Assembly: GCF_905220365.1 (NCBI RefSeq)
Contig: NC_061126.1
Location: 4,216,001 to 4,280,000, forward strand
DNA length: 64,000 nt
Reading direction: 5' to 3'
Origin: Vanessa cardui
Lineage: Eukaryota; Arthropoda; Insecta; Lepidoptera; Nymphalidae
Part shown: positions 18,807-32,400 of the stretch, in pieces
Position numbering within the stretch: position 1 is the first letter of the stretch
Layout: every line of letters begins with the position of its first letter
Translations under genes and position numbers: made by a program
Notes under the pieces: model-generated
Seen by the model: only the letters and a program-made list of their open reading frames with translations
The model's database searches: none
What the model was told of the DNA's origin: nothing

Positions 18807-18889
18807 GTATTAGCGAAAACTCAGGTAACCATTTATTTAAGTAACAATGTTAAGAGCCGGTGCCGCTGCGGAAAAAGCTGAAGCCGCAG

Positions 18890-19077
18890 CTCCACTGGTG
18901 ACAGGAGGGCTGGTTCGTTTTTTGCCCAGAGGATCGGAATTGCGATTCAACGGGGAAATGCTCTAGCATTCTTGCCACCATTCCACGCGGTCAAGATTTA
19001 TACAGTAACTAGTTTTAGTTCATATTTGTATATATATTTAAGCATTTAATGTTGTTAATTCTTATGTTAATAAAGTT
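18890..19077 (+). mobile_element. Retroelement 3' end, family D, frameshifted copy
   Basis: It matches 3100-3290 from CTCCACTGGTGACAGGAGG through the coding tail to ATGTTAATAAAGTTACC. One base is missing in AAATGCTCTAGC relative to AAATGCTGCTAGC of the 3.0-kb copy, which shifts the frame. The upstream sequence (AGAGCCGGTGCCGCTGCGG) is different, marking the 5' junction. The AATAAA is not followed by a long poly(A) tract, unlike the 3.0-kb copy. Confidence 0.7.
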
Positions 19078-20153
19078 ACCATTTATTACTATTTTTAATT
19101 ACTCGACCGTGTATTTTCCCCAATCGCAAAAGTCTCTAACAAATAAAGATTAGCGCAATATGAGGTCTGTAAAATAACTTTTTATGGCACATAAAATACT
19201 ATAGTTATGATAAATGGAAAGATGAGTTGTTACCTCTCTTTTCTTGACTTGACTTTTCTTCTTGGGAGTTCCTTGGTTCCTTCCTTGACACACATAAAGA
19301 ACAAGTGATGGAGTATATTATTAACATATATGGGAAGGATAATAGTCCGCTATACTAGCTAACTTTAAAGCAACATTTAGCTAACTTTATCCCGGCCTAC
19401 GCGAAAAGGGAAGTATAATACGTCATACGTCAAAATGATTAATAAACAATATTCGCACTAGCCTTAATACATTCAATTACTCTAATATATAAACTCTTTT
19501 ACACTATATCTTCTTTTTTTATATTACATTTGTCTTACTCTCATTATATATGTTTTTACGGTAAATACTAAGCTTCGTAGATACCGAAAATGTCTTGACC
19601 CAAAAACCTAAAAACTTTTTATCTCTCTGAAGTTTGAACTCTGACACTCAGGATCTAGAGCCTTATAGGCCGTTTCGAGTCCAGACTCATTTATCAAAGC
19701 CAAGGACACCAATTTAGTTCAGTGACCTAATTTGTAAATTGAACACTTTCACCTTAATCTTACCTGTGAAACTACTGAACCTAAAAATTTTAAACTACGA
19801 AGTGTAAACCTGTAAACGTCTATTAAAGCTTAGAACTAAAACTATAATCTCAAGTCTTAAAAATATCTTTAATATACATAAATGTGTTAAACATATAAAA
19901 CGCGACTCCTACTAAATAGTTGAAATTAAATGACAATTAAGTATTATTTGATGTCAAAACTATTTTCTTCTCTTATCTTCAGTTTCTAGTCAGTATATCT
20001 ATCCATATCTATCATCATATTTAATTGAAGTTTCACGTAACACGGCTAAACTTGCGTTACACTTGGGCTTATGACATTACAACCTAGTAATAGCTTTATG
20101 GTTTATAAAAGTCTTCTTGAATAAAGTATATTTTTTTAGTATAGCATAATAAT
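19078..20153. other. AT-rich stretch with LINE 3' scrap
   Basis: No gene supported. Near 20040-20136, AAAAGTCTTCTTGAATAAAG followed by TATATTTT resembles the LINE end at 1-241 in decayed form. Confidence 0.4.
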
Positions 20154-20443
20154 ACTTGGTGGAAGGGATTTGTGCAAGCCCGTCTGGGTAGGTACCAACC
20201 ACTCATCAGTTATTCTACCGCCAAATAACAGTACTCAGTATTGTTGTATTCCGGTTTGAAGGATGAGTGAGCCAGTGTAACTACAGGCACAAGGGACATA
20301 ACATCTTAGTTCCCAAGGTCGGTGGCACATTGACAATGTAAAGAATAGTTAATATTTTTTATAGCGTCATTGTCTATGGGTGATGGTGACCAGTTACCAT
20401 CAGGTGGCCGTCTCTTCTCGTCCGCCAACCTATACCAAAAAAA
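20154..20443 (+). mobile_element. SINE family A, nearly complete
   Basis: It starts ACTTGGTGGAAGGGATTTGT, has GCCCGTCTGGGTAGGTACCA, TGAGCCAGTGTAACTACAGG, CAAGGGACATAACATCTTAG, TTACCATCAGGTGGCCGTCT and ends CCAACCTATACCAAAAAAA. Few changes, so relatively young. Confidence 0.9.
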
Positions 20444-21229
20444 TGAAAATACAAGAAAATTACAGAATGTTTTTAAAAGGTAAATATTGTAGTTTTTTGG
20501 GTATATTTTTATTTTATTCTTTACACTTTATGTATAGTAATAATTGAGCACTGCATTAATGAACCCAATCTTAGTTTCGAGCGTTATATTACGAAAACCT
20601 CTTCACGAGAGACTCGCACTTGACCGGTTTTTTAATTTCACCCTCAAGGAGGAAAATCGGGATGAAAAATAATATCGCAAGTACCGTAGTTTTATAGTTG
20701 AAGTTAAAATGAAAATCTAAATAATAAATATTTCTAAATAAAAAACTCAATGTATCGTTTTTGAAAGTACATAAATTATTTAAGAACAAACATGAATCTG
20801 AGGCTTTTTAAATGAAGTCTATAGATTAGACCTTTACATTGAATTATTTGGATTAAAGATACGTTTTGTAAAGTAAAAGCATCACCTAGTAACAAATTAC
20901 GCACTTCAGACAGAGATCTTTGGCTATGTACCGTCAGAGTAAGAAAACCTACGTTAGTTTTCAAATTCATTCCTTTATCAAATCGTAAACTCTTAGTGCC
21001 TTTTGAAACTAAAGCACTAAACTGCATATAAAAGTAAACTTACATAGTATGATAACATCAGTTTGTAAATTTCCCACTGCTTTTTAATGGCGTAATTAGT
21101 CATTACAAATTCAAGTTCGATATGATATCTTCTACTGAAATGTCTTTCTTGACCGGTAAAGCGGATTATCGCTCATACTGAGCACACGAAAATAGATCTT
21201 AAAGTAACGAACTGTTTCTTACCCGGACT
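20444..21229. other. AT-rich stretch without recognisable content
   Basis: The minus-strand frames at 20589-20789 and 20776-21027 show no motif and AT-biased composition, so I do not call genes. TTTGTAAATTTCCCACTGC at about 21062-21082 is a scrap of a family B SINE end. Confidence 0.4.
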
Positions 21230-21413
21230 GTACAAGTTCGTTTGGTAAAGAACCACTTATCAGATATTCGACCGCCAAACAGTAGGACTCAATATTGTGT
21301 TCCGACATAACATCAGTCTTAGTTCCCAGGGTTGGTGACGCATGGGCAATGGAAGGAATGGTTAACGTTTCTTACAGCATCGTTGTTTATAGGTGGTGGT
21401 GACCACATATCAT
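21230..21413 (+). mobile_element. SINE family A, internally deleted
   Basis: TGTACAAGTTCGTTTGGTAA, ACCACTTATCAGATATTCGA, then a jump to ACATAACATCAGTCTTAGTT, GGTTGGTGACGCATGGGCAA and GGTGGTGGTGACCACATATC. The middle (TGAGTGAGCC to GGCACAAGGG) is deleted and the tail is missing. Confidence 0.7.
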
Positions 21414-21659
21414 ACGAAAACGCTCTTTATTATTTATATAGTATGGTATATAAATAAAAGAACAAAATGTTATTTTCAGTGACATGTAATTAAAGTTTTG
21501 TTATCGCTTTATCTATGAATATACAGACATTTTAGTGCCAATATCAAAACTATTCATGATAAGTAGAGCTAAATACAAACTATTAATAACAAATTCAGTT
21601 TTTAATTAAAGAATAAATTACACAGATAAATTCAAAATAATAATCATAATAAATATGCG

Positions 21660-21876
21660 ACTACATCACATACATTAGTCTGACCCCAATGTAAATAGCT
21701 AAAGCACTTGTGTTATGTAAAGTAAGAAGTAACGACGGTACCACAAACACCCAGACCCAAGACAACATAGAAAACTAATGTTAATCTGAATTGACTCGGC
21801 CGGGAATCGAACCCGGGACCTCAGAGTAGCGTACCCAGGAAACCGGTGTACACACCACTCGACCACGGAGGTCGTC
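21660..21876 (-). mobile_element. tRNA-derived SINE family C
   Basis: Minus-strand copy. Complement gives A box TGGTCGAGTGG and B box GGTTCGATTCC at the right end (GGAATCGAACC on plus). The body contains AACACCCAGACCCAAGACAA (complement) and the left end CACATACATTAGTCTGACC. Well preserved. Confidence 0.85.
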
Positions 21877-21994
21877 AATAGTCAAATAGTCATCAATATC
21901 GTTTCGTCACTATATTATATACACAAACTCATATAAATCCGGTGATTTATTTAATCTACTACAAAATAATAATGTTAGATTTTAGTGATAATAC

Positions 21995-22145
21995 GTGGTG
22001 CGCGGGAAATCTTAAATGTAACCGTTGGTCCAAGATGGCCGTCTCGCTAGCACCGACGCGACTTTTCACTAGAGCGCCGTTTAAATAGCAATGACACTGT
22101 TTTCTAAATTCAAATAAACAAGATGGCGCACCATGCGCCGTTAAA
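21995..22145. other. CpG-richer block with two AAGATGGC (YY1/PHO-like) motifs
   Basis: CAAGATGGCCGTCTCGC (motif 22032-22039) and ACAAGATGGCGCACC (motif 22121-22128) lie in the same orientation within a locally GC-richer stretch, beside GCGCCGTTTAAATA and GCGCCGTTAAATAAA. YY1/Pleiohomeotic sites of this form occur at housekeeping promoters and Polycomb elements. No adjacent ORF is seen, so a regulatory role is only a possibility. Confidence 0.25.
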
Positions 22146-22374
22146 TAAAAAATACCTTCCGTATAATATTATAGAAACGAATACCAGGAAGGATTGCATT
22201 TACATTACAAGTTGGAAACTTCGTTTTAAAAGTTTACATTTCAATTTTATATCAATATTGCGAATATTTTTGTTTTGATGAAAACACAACTACGTATTCC
22301 TTTATAGAAGCTCCGAATTTCAAAATTATGAATTCACTACTTGTCATGCTCGGTTTCACAAATTCTTTATAAGA

Positions 22375-22455
22375 TGTAAAAGAATGGTTAATATATTATC
22401 TGAGGTGGTTATTTTATCTAAAATATACAAATAGTAATTACCATCAGGCGGTTAA
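22375..22455 (+). mobile_element. SINE family A scrap
   Basis: GTAAAAGAATGGTTAATAT and AATTACCATCAGGCGGTTAAG are the only clear family pieces. A heavily decayed 3' portion. Confidence 0.4.
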
Positions 22456-25400
22456 GAATACTAATTTATTTCTATGCTAAATATTACCTCCTGAGAATAA
22501 ATGATAAATGGAGAATTATGAACATAATGTCCGATCCGATTCCGATCATCATTATCATCATAATCCGCCTATATTAGTCTCCATCCCCAACTCAGACTCC
22601 CATCTTCTATCCTTCTCATCCACTTCCTACCAGCCGCCTTCCGTACACCTTCGCTCCACCGTGCCATGGGGCGTCGTACGACACGCTTGGCGATTCGCGG
22701 TCTCTACTATAGAACCTTATCGCCTCAACAATTCATTTAAATTCAGTTCATCACTCAAATGAGTGAAGGTAATTATGAAGATGAGTATATTATAAAAATA
22801 ACAAATGATTACTAAGCGAGGCGATCTTTTTTGTTCTAGCTTCATTAACCTAGAGCTTATATTTCTCTTCCGTCTTATTTATGCAAGAAGATAGTGTCTT
22901 CTGTAGTCAGTGTCCTGTGTAAAATAAATTTTTCGTTGGCAACTACTTTGTTCTTATTGAAATCTTCGGATTAACCTAGTTTTATTTATATAAAGAAATC
23001 ATGGTCTTATACGTAATCCATTTTGTAATTCTATACCTATACTGAACTGTAATTGTTAATTAAATAATACAAAAAATAACATAGTGTTTTTTTTTTATTT
23101 AAGAAATAAACCCGTCATGGGTTCAGATAGTTACGTAAAGAAAAAGAGTAAAAAAGAGTTTTATATTTAATAAAATTAATCTAGCAGCATAAAGATTAAC
23201 TTTTTGTATGGAAGTAGACTAATCACATTATATTTGCCATTATATATACCAGCTGGTTTAAGTAATAATTATCATATTATTAACTATTCAGATAATATAC
23301 ATAATAACTATTATATAAGATTATTTAGATAGTAGCTAATAAGTCGTTTCACGTTTATTTAATTGTAATTTTTAATATATTATCAAAATTAAAATTATAA
23401 AAATGATAGTGAGCTTTGCCATTATAGCGTGCAAATAATAATTGTTATCTTATTTTATTAAACTTTAATTTATTGAAGAAGTTTATAATATAATTGCAAA
23501 TATGCCAAAAAAAGAAAAAAAAAACATTTTATGCGTAGAAGGTACGTAGTATTTTTTTATTTTATTTTATTTTAGGGAAACAAACAATAAGATAAACTTA
23601 TGGGATAGGAATATACATAATTACATATATCAGCTAAGTGTATGTGTACATAGAAGAACACTACTTTACTATATTTATCTCGCAAGTAACCGGCTTCAAA
23701 AACAAAAGTCAACAATAACAGCATAACATCTTCATTGAAATTAAGAGCAATCAAACTCGGATCTCGACTCGAATCGCAGATAAGACTATGTTATATATAC
23801 GTTCAAGGCCACGAAAATGTAAAATCCATTATAAGACCTTCTCAACGTGCCATCTTTACATATATATGCTTATATCATAATACGGATAAAGAAGAGGAAA
23901 CATTTATTAACATATATTAATTACTGTAATATTGATTCAAAAATATATATTTTTCAAATCAGCTAAGTAAACAATTTCAGAATTAATAATGAAAGAGCCT
24001 AAGGCGATCGCTTCGCTCCCGAAGGCCCATCACTCGTTTTTTTAAAAAATCCTTTTTAAAATAGACTTAGCCATTCATATTTATGTTTAATCTTATTTAC
24101 GCTGAACAGTTCAGTGCCTTTTTTTCCCCTGTCAACTGGTTTTCTTTTCTGTTTTTTTTTGTTTGGTAGCTACTTAGTATACGAGCTTTTGTATAGTTAG
24201 AATATACTAGAAATTGAAGGAGAAAAATATTTTCGAAATATAAAAAAAAAATCTTACATATTTCTTAAATTTTCACATATAATTATGTTCGATTTTCCAC
24301 CACTACGCAAACAATAATAATAAAAAACCGTATCCTTTGGAATTATTTCTACACTTAAATCTCACAAATAACAACCATTCCGAACCAATGATAATATAAT
24401 TTAAATCTACGACTTCTTAAGTACATATTACAAAAACACTATATTATGTAAAGCAATTATCTTCAAAACACATTTTAAATAAGAGACGATAATGTTACGG
24501 ATAATATGATTTAACAAAAAATGTAGGCAAGCACACAAGTAGACATCAATACTTTATTAACAATTCTTTGACCTACAACGTGATTATACATCACTCGAAA
24601 AAAAATACATCGCCTCCGAATCTCAATGACCCATTATAGGTATATATACATAGGTATATACATAGGTAATAGGGATTTTTATTTCAGTTATTTATTTTTC
24701 ATCAATTACTACACTTCATGAAATGGACTACGTATAATGACTAGCTTATAGAATGTCATGAGTTCGAAGTTGTTGATTTATTTATGTCAAGAAATAAATA
24801 ATACTGTCTTGGGATTATAAAACTGGCAACCATAACACTTGCGTGACTCAGAAAGCACGTGAATCTTAAAGCCATGATAGATAAAAGCAACAGAATAAAA
24901 CAAACAAACAGATAATTAGAAAATGGAATACACAATAGCATACGTTCATTCGAAACCAGAAGTAATCCTTTATTACAAGAATCACTATGATTGAATACTT
25001 GAATGATAAGGGTATTAGTTTAAATATTAAAATCCAATATTCAGAACTCTCGCAATATACGATGGTCATTAAATAATAAATTATTTATTACAATCTTCAA
25101 GCAACATTTATATTTATTGAAAACGTAGCTAGGAAATGTTTTAGTATATTTATAAGCAATATAAAGAAGCCACATGCTGAAATATCCACTTCCTTGCATA
25201 TCAAATCATTCCACGCGAGCGGTCTCCGTAGAGAACTGGTTCAACAGATAATAAACTGTTATAAATTTATCAAAATGTGTTGTCAGGATAAAATGCTCTT
25301 TTGCCGTGAAAAATTCTCGCTTGTTAGTTGGAAACCATTTGTTTATAGACACTAACAAGATAACTTGGATAATGACACGTCGAACGTCCATTCACTACTT

Positions 25401-27869
25401 GCTTTTTTATGTTCCCCTAGTCCTTTAAATAATATATGTAAGTATTGTCACTGTAAGTATTTCTTTTGTAGATAGATGGAGTGCGTTTTTTACTAAACTG
25501 TTTACTGTTTTCTACTTATATTTAAGTTTACGTAGTCTTGTATATTTAATGTACATATATGCTTCCGTAATAATAATATTCTGTCTCGCACTACCACTCA
25601 ATGGAAGTAGTTTTCACCAAGCCACGGCATATGACCATGGTGAGCCCCTGCTCATTTACCCCCAATAACATTAAAAAATATATATGTAATATAGGTAAAA
25701 AATGCCATCGTGACGTAAATAAGAATACCGTACTGACATACCCGATACTAGAATTAATAATTCTTTTGTAAATAGTTCTTTATTTACTTGTAGGTACAAA
25801 TTTAAATCAGGATCCCAGAAACGTTCGAGTATTACAAATTTGTAAAACTTAGACGTTATACAAATGTTGGGAAACAACTATAACAAACAATTCCTTTCTC
25901 CCAAGATTTGATTGTAGTCTTTTCAAGGGGTGAAAATAAATTTTACTCATCGATAAGAAAATTTATTGCACTTTTTAACGATAACAGTATACACAGTTTT
26001 TGAAACCCTAAATTTTAATCAAAGTGGTGGTTGATCGATGACAGGTGATGATAACCAATTGAGGTTTAGATAAAAGTCAAAATGATTTAATTAAAAGTAA
26101 ACTAGAAGTACTCGTAAGTGAGTGTTAGAATTAATATCGCGTTACATCACAAATAATACATCGCCGATAATCGCTATACCCACACAAGACAGGACGTTTA
26201 AGTTAACCAAATCCTAACTATCGAGTGATTCATTTAATTGTTAGAAATAAAAATAATATAAAAATAAATCGCCTATACGAATACAAAACCCATTTAGTTT
26301 AATATTCAATGCAAAAATATCATCATCGAAAGTTTTAAAATAATTTCAATTCTCTTCCACGGCATGCACTTATCCGTAAATACCGCGACAAAGACTGGAA
26401 ACTCCTTACTTTAAGTCAAACAGAATCTCGTTTCAAAAGATTGACGTCGGAAAGCGAGTCGGTGAGCTAGCGACCGCAATACAAGCACGGATGCTATAGA
26501 ATAGGAAATTCAGAGAACAGCAAACGACGTCACAAAATGCATTTAACATACGGCTATGAGACCGAAATGACGTAGACATCATTTGCATAATATATACTCG
26601 CTTTTATCAACTCTATTTGCACATGAAAAATTCGAACATCCGAGTTTGGGAATGAAATAAGTTTTTCGCTTATAAAAATATTGTCATTAAATTACATGGT
26701 AAGGGAATTATATAAGGCTCCGTTCGATAGTCCCCGTGCATCATAATTCATTATTCTAAATAAAATTTTATTCGTTGTAACATATTGTAAACAAGACTAA
26801 AAGCTACTAAACAGTACCGGTGAGGGCGTCGTAAAACGAAAGATGAGATAAAATCTCGCATTACGTCGAAGCGGCAACGTAAAATTATTTTTTACACCAT
26901 TCATGGAATAAAGTTGAAATTCCTATAAAAATACGAGCAGATTCCCTCGCAAGTATGTGGCGGTTTTTGCGTTTAATCCACCATTCCGAACGAGTTTCCC
27001 GTGTAGTGGCGCATTATAACACCTGTAGATGCCTTGTTATATGAAAAAATCAGCAATTTCCATTTGAAACTGCCGTTCCTCGACGCGAACACTCGAATGG
27101 GGAAAAGTTCAATGTAACAAACAAGGCAGGTGCTAAGAATGTATGTTACATAAAGAGGAAGTTTTTATACAAATCTCGGAAACGCCTTTTATTAAACTTG
27201 GTCACATTATCACAAAAGTAACTATTACAGTTTTTATAACAATATACTTTCGAACTTTATTTATTTTAATTATTACAAACAAATGGCTTATAAACTGAAG
27301 AAGTCCTAGAAATGTAAGAAAATGATTTATTTATAGAATCATTTATTTAAGCAATCTAAAATAAACAATTAAAATATAACACCGAAACTAAGTGATATTT
27401 ATAGAAATAATTTAAATTACGGAAAACCAATAAAAATGGCTAATATATATATTTTTTTAATATATAGTATCGACGTATATACCAAGTATGCGTGTTATGT
27501 GGATCTAGAGAACGAGGACGGAAAGGGGGCATAACTTCAAGAGTGAGTATCTTGCCATTTGCCATCACGGCATACGAATTGTATTACCCCAATACGCCAA
27601 TAGGTGTATAGCGTCAAAAGTGTTGCATAAAATGTTTTATACTCCGGCAATAGCCGTTCCCATATAAATATCTGGTGACGTCACATATTCGATATTTGAA
27701 TTGTATGACACCTAATTTGATTAAACTGTCTGAGAGCTACACGATTCTGCTATCAAATTACCATTTACCCAAAATAGTCAATTCGAAAAAGAGCTATAGA
27801 GTGCTGTATTCAAAAAACCATAATGAAAATATTAAAATCAATTTTCAGACATTGGTTAAATTAGACTCG
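22456..27869. other. 5.4 kb of AT-rich DNA without supported genes
   Basis: I find no gene with recognisable motifs, no structured RNA and no clear member of the window's repeat families. A GC-richer block at 22540-22700 could be an unrecognised LINE relic. The 84-residue frame through it is not convincing. Small ATAGGTATATACATAGGTAT-type iterations lie at 24636-24671. The stretch may be intergenic or intronic to a gene outside the window. Confidence 0.4.
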
Positions 27870-28173
27870 ACAACAACAACAGCAGCCTGTAAATTCCCAC
27901 TGCTGGGCTAAAGGCCTCCTCTCCCTTTGAGGAGAAGGTTTGGAACATATTCCACCACGCTGTTCCAATGCGGGTTAGTGGAATGCACATGTGGCAGAAT
28001 TTCTATGAAGTTTGTCAAGTGCAGGTTTCCTCACGATGTTTTCCTTCACCGCTGAGCACGTGATGAATTATAAAGACAAATTAAGCACATGAATCAGCGG
28101 TGCTTGCCTGGGTTTGAACCCGCAATCATCGGTTAAGACGCACGCGTTCTAACCACTGGGCCATCTCGACTCT
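27870..28173 (-). mobile_element. tRNA-derived SINE family B, well preserved
   Basis: Complete minus-strand copy. Complement reads GAGATGGCCCAGTGGTTAGA (A box TGGCCCAGTGG), GGGTTCAAACCC (B box), CACCGCTGATTCATGTGC, CGGTGAAGGAAAACATCGTG, GGAATATGTTCCAAACCTTC and GCAGTGGGAATTTACAGGC, with a TTG-repeat tail (CAACAACAAC on plus). The reference copy for this family here. Confidence 0.9.
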
Positions 28174-29073
28174 TAAATTAGACTCAAAAAATGCAAATTA
28201 ATATGATGTATAATACAATAATTGTTATAGCATTACCTACTCTATTTTAATGCTTTAAGAGTTATAATGATTATTCATTTCGTTTGTTCTTAGCGAATAT
28301 CGACGTAATTTCTCAGTCGGAACGTAATTTCTCAGTCTGAAGTATATTATGTATAAAGAGTAAACGTTTACATGAGAAATACGAGTTGTGAGAAGCGATA
28401 TTATTCCATAATTGTATAATAACTCAGTAAGTGAGCAACCTCAAATTACTTAAACGAAACTTATTTACGTTTCCAAGTATTTCCAAATATTCATTAGCAT
28501 TATATTACAACAGCCTAATGATCGTAATTGACAAGAGTATTTATGTTAAGTTCCAATGTGGGCGAGACTTTAGGTACAACAAAAGGCGACAACAGGTGTT
28601 ACGTGATAATGACTAAACAGCTCTTGAATTTGTAATGAGGCCCTGAGTACAGGGGACAATGAAGGGTGTCTGACGTCATATTACAGATGTAGGCAACACT
28701 GGATCAGAACTAAAATTTTAACTTTTAAGTTTAGAATATGTAGTAGAAATATTTACAAAAGCAAAATATTATTACTATTTTGCTTAAAAATTTTGAATGA
28801 AAAATTATGAAGTATAGAATTGAAATTAGAACCCTGAGTACTTGGTGCATTGCCAATGTCCCACTAATCTGGTATTTTCTCATGTTGACGAGTAGATTTG
28901 AGCGTATTCCAGTACGATGATCTAATGCTGTCTGGTAAATAATCAAAAATACCGAGGATATATTGTCAATTAAAAAATATAAATATTTGACTTAATTAAT
29001 TAATACACACAATTTTTTCACAAGTCTTAAGTACATAATTAGTCATGTTTATAGATGAAAAAGCGTTTAAATG
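28174..29073. other. AT-rich stretch with a short tandem duplication
   Basis: No gene supported. ACGTAATTTCTCAGTCGGA is followed directly by ACGTAATTTCTCAGTCTGA at about 28302-28340. Confidence 0.4.
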
Positions 29074-29124
29074 ATTTCCTGGAATCCACCAAATATTACC
29101 CGTATTTTGTGGATTCCAGGAAAT
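29074..29124. repeat. Inverted repeat, perfect 16-bp arms
   Basis: ATTTCCTGGAATCCAC (29074-29089) and its exact complement (29109-29124). With one mismatch the arms extend inwards over AAATA/TATTT, leaving a loop of about 7 nt. It lies in an 80-residue open frame that I do not believe codes. Confidence 0.95.
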
Positions 29125-29310
29125 TAAATTGTATTAACTCGTCGTTTAAATTTATTTACATTAAAATAAGAGATACTTCCGAGTTCTTGGCGGTTGTTAT
29201 GATTAAACATTATAATTACCCAAAATTACATTTCACTTTACTTGAGTGCTTATACAAATCAAGCATTATTCATTCATCGTATCGATTTATACAATGATTT
29301 ATATTTTATA

Positions 29311-29400
29311 CTAGCTGTGCCCGCGACTACAACAAAAACTTATTCTTGTAGCCTACTAGTTACTCTTTATTATACAGTGAAATATTTTGATTTTTTCATC
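29311..29400 (-). mobile_element. Helitron 3' terminus
   Basis: Begins A|CTAGCTGTGCCCGCGACTAC, the complement of a Helitron 3' end with its hairpin and CTAG. The other boundary is not found; GTAGCCTACTAGTTACTC and TTTATTATACAGTG fit the same family for a short way. Confidence 0.5.
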
Positions 29401-32400
29401 TAGTTCATACAACTCTTTGTTCATAATAACGAACGGAGAGTAGGTTATAAGGTTGTTATAACATTAAAGAATTGATCCACAGGGTCTCATCCAGAATATC
29501 CCTTTTTATCAATATACAAAATAATATTCGCTTTAAACCCAATAACTAATAAACAAGGATTCTCTAACATTCCTTTTTATAACAAAACTTACTTTAAAAG
29601 CAACACATAATTAATCTCTGACAGATGTGTACCAACATCTGACAGTTCGTATTTAAAGTAATAAATTAGTTATCCACTAATATATTGCTTTTAAATAATA
29701 TTAGGATTCAATGTAAAACCGCTATAAGGGACTGTATCGTAAAAAAGTTATAAAAATTTAAATAAGCATGTTACAAGCTATTTCGTATGAGGCCCCCTTG
29801 CACATAACGAACATCCCACACGCGAAGAAAAAAATGGTGCCATTATATAAGACGACAACTTTTTCCATTTGGCCTAATCGCCCTGAACGACGCTATACCG
29901 CAGACATTCCCAGCGGAATTGAATACCATAGGGCTCAGTTTTGAGCAAAAACTACTATCGCGGCCAACCAGCGTCGGTTGTAAATGAATTGATTTTATCA
30001 ACGAAGGGTTTTTCGGGTGAAAAATACTTAAATATCAAGAACGACACACTAACATTATTTTACTGCTTGAAAGTATGTCAGTTAATTTAACCTATTTTGA
30101 CATCCGGACATCGGGCTGTCGAATTTATCATAAAGAGATAGATCTTGAGCCGGAGACATTATGTATTTCTGGAATAATTTGCGGCGAAAACTGTAAATAA
30201 TGATGTAAGTCATCTCGAATTTACTCGTATTTTTGATATTGAACGACATTTTACATTTCACATTGCCATTACAACTTATTCTATGAACACAGATGCTCTA
30301 CCGATTTACTTATTCTCATAGCACAATAGAACGGCAACACGGTGCAACCGGATGGATGGCGTAAGACCAAAGGATTTACGTGCCTTCCAAGATACTTTCT
30401 TCTTTGCTACTGATAATTTCCTGACACTGATGATTTCTAATCATGAACTTGGCTATTTAGCTAGACCCTTGATTGGAACCTTGATCATAATTATCATGAT
30501 ATAATCTTGCTACTAGAACAAAGAGGCAGGTAATATATGCAACATACTAGAATAATTAAAGTTATATTATATTACACATAATATAATACACATATAAAAA
30601 CACTATGCCTAAACAAGACTATCACAAGAATCGAGGTCATAGTAAAAGTATAGTATAACATAACAGTAACATCGAATGGTTTAGAACGATAACAAAATAC
30701 TGTTTCTTATCTCAATGTCTCCCATGAGCAATCCGTTTGTGTAACATCTCACCGTTTATCCAAAAAAAATTGTATTGTTATAAATGGTGATTCTGAATAG
30801 GACATTGACCCCTACCTTTTCGTCAATATTTTTTTCCTGTAAAATTTTACAAGCTTTAGCGTATGATATGAACCATACCTTAATTTTTGGCTCTTAATGC
30901 TTTAGCAACAATAGGACTTATATTCATTTTGTAGGTATTTTGAAATCAGCCTTAAAATATAAAAAAAAAATTGATATTTAAATGACACATATTATATCGT
31001 ACAAAACTTGCATCAACAATTCTTATCTAAATGAAGTATAAATGTGAAACATTCTAATTTTGAAAATCTAATTAAGTATAACATCGTACCCTTCATGGAA
31101 AACACGTGTTTGACTCAAGCATCACCCAGTCCCGTCACGTCGGCCTCCACTTATCGGGAGTTGCTCTCGTAAAATAAAATAAATTGCGGACATACCAAGA
31201 CCCACACCTCGCAAAAAACTGGTCATCAATACTCTGTAAAATATACTAGGAGAAAACAAACGAGCGGCGCATGAAAGTTATGGGGTTCGCCGTGATATAG
31301 AACGGTTGGGGAAGCGAGGTATTATATGGATGTTTTAACATATCTGAATTGATAATGATTATCTGTGAAATATGTTTAAGATATAAATGTATTATCGTTT
31401 GTTAAAAACTAGAAAATATAAAAATTTTAATTGAAAAATCCAAAAGTTAGAAATTAGGTTCCATACTTCTTCGATTGAATACTTTTTATATATTATTCAC
31501 ATACTCATCAAATTTAATGAATTATTGGAAAGTCCAAAGTTGATCTGTAAATCTGTTGATCCTCACTGATGCTTTGTGCATTTGGAATAATGCATCGTGT
31601 TTTTGGAATTACCACAAACCCCTTTTCTGTGATTATGTTCAATATGAGATACGTTACCACGTAGAACAAACGAATAAAGGGTATAATGTCAATATACTGT
31701 AATCATGAAATCTAATATATGATGCCACCTGTTCCCCTGAGCCCGGAGTACCCAAGGGTATGTAACTCTTTGATATTTTGCCGCCATGTTCGTATAGCGC
31801 ACGTGATATTAACCATGGTCCATTATTCTCGTAATTTTTGATATAAAGATAATTTGATTTTTTATAAGAATTTAAAAAATAAGTTAACGATCATCATCAC
31901 ACTTTTCGATTATTATTTCATAATTATTTTATTCCTTTGAAACGAATAATAACAGTTGAATGAACAATGAAAAGGAAAGAAGGAAAATACACCGGAAAGA
32001 TGTCGTAATGACTTCTTCATTTTAAAAAAAATTAATGTTCGTGCCGTCTCAGTTGCCACGAAAGTAATTAAAAAAAGTTACTAAATATGCCGCCCCTCAA
32101 ATATGCTGCCCTAAGCTCAAGCCTACTCAGCCAGCTGGTAAAAACGTCACAGCATGAAGGTTACCTTTGCGTGAAAAAGAAATGACTAGGTTTGAATTGC
32201 GAATGACGTTGTAGTCATTAAAATGTGGAAATAATATAAGCTTTCACGATTCTGGCAAAACTAAAGGAACGGATGGAAAGACGCAAATCATTATTACACG
32301 GGAAAAGAAAATGTACCTACCTTTGTGTGTGTTTAATTAAAGTTATTAAAAATTATACAAGTTAGAAATAGAGAAGTTACTATTGAGCAAAATTTTAGCA

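Noticed and set aside
22508..22762. 84-residue plus-strand ORF
   Set aside because: Low-complexity Ser/His/Pro content, no domain and no splice or promoter evidence. The block may be an unrecognised repeat.
27870..28173. tRNA gene call at the family B head
   Set aside because: Same reasoning; several copies with identical non-tRNA bodies.
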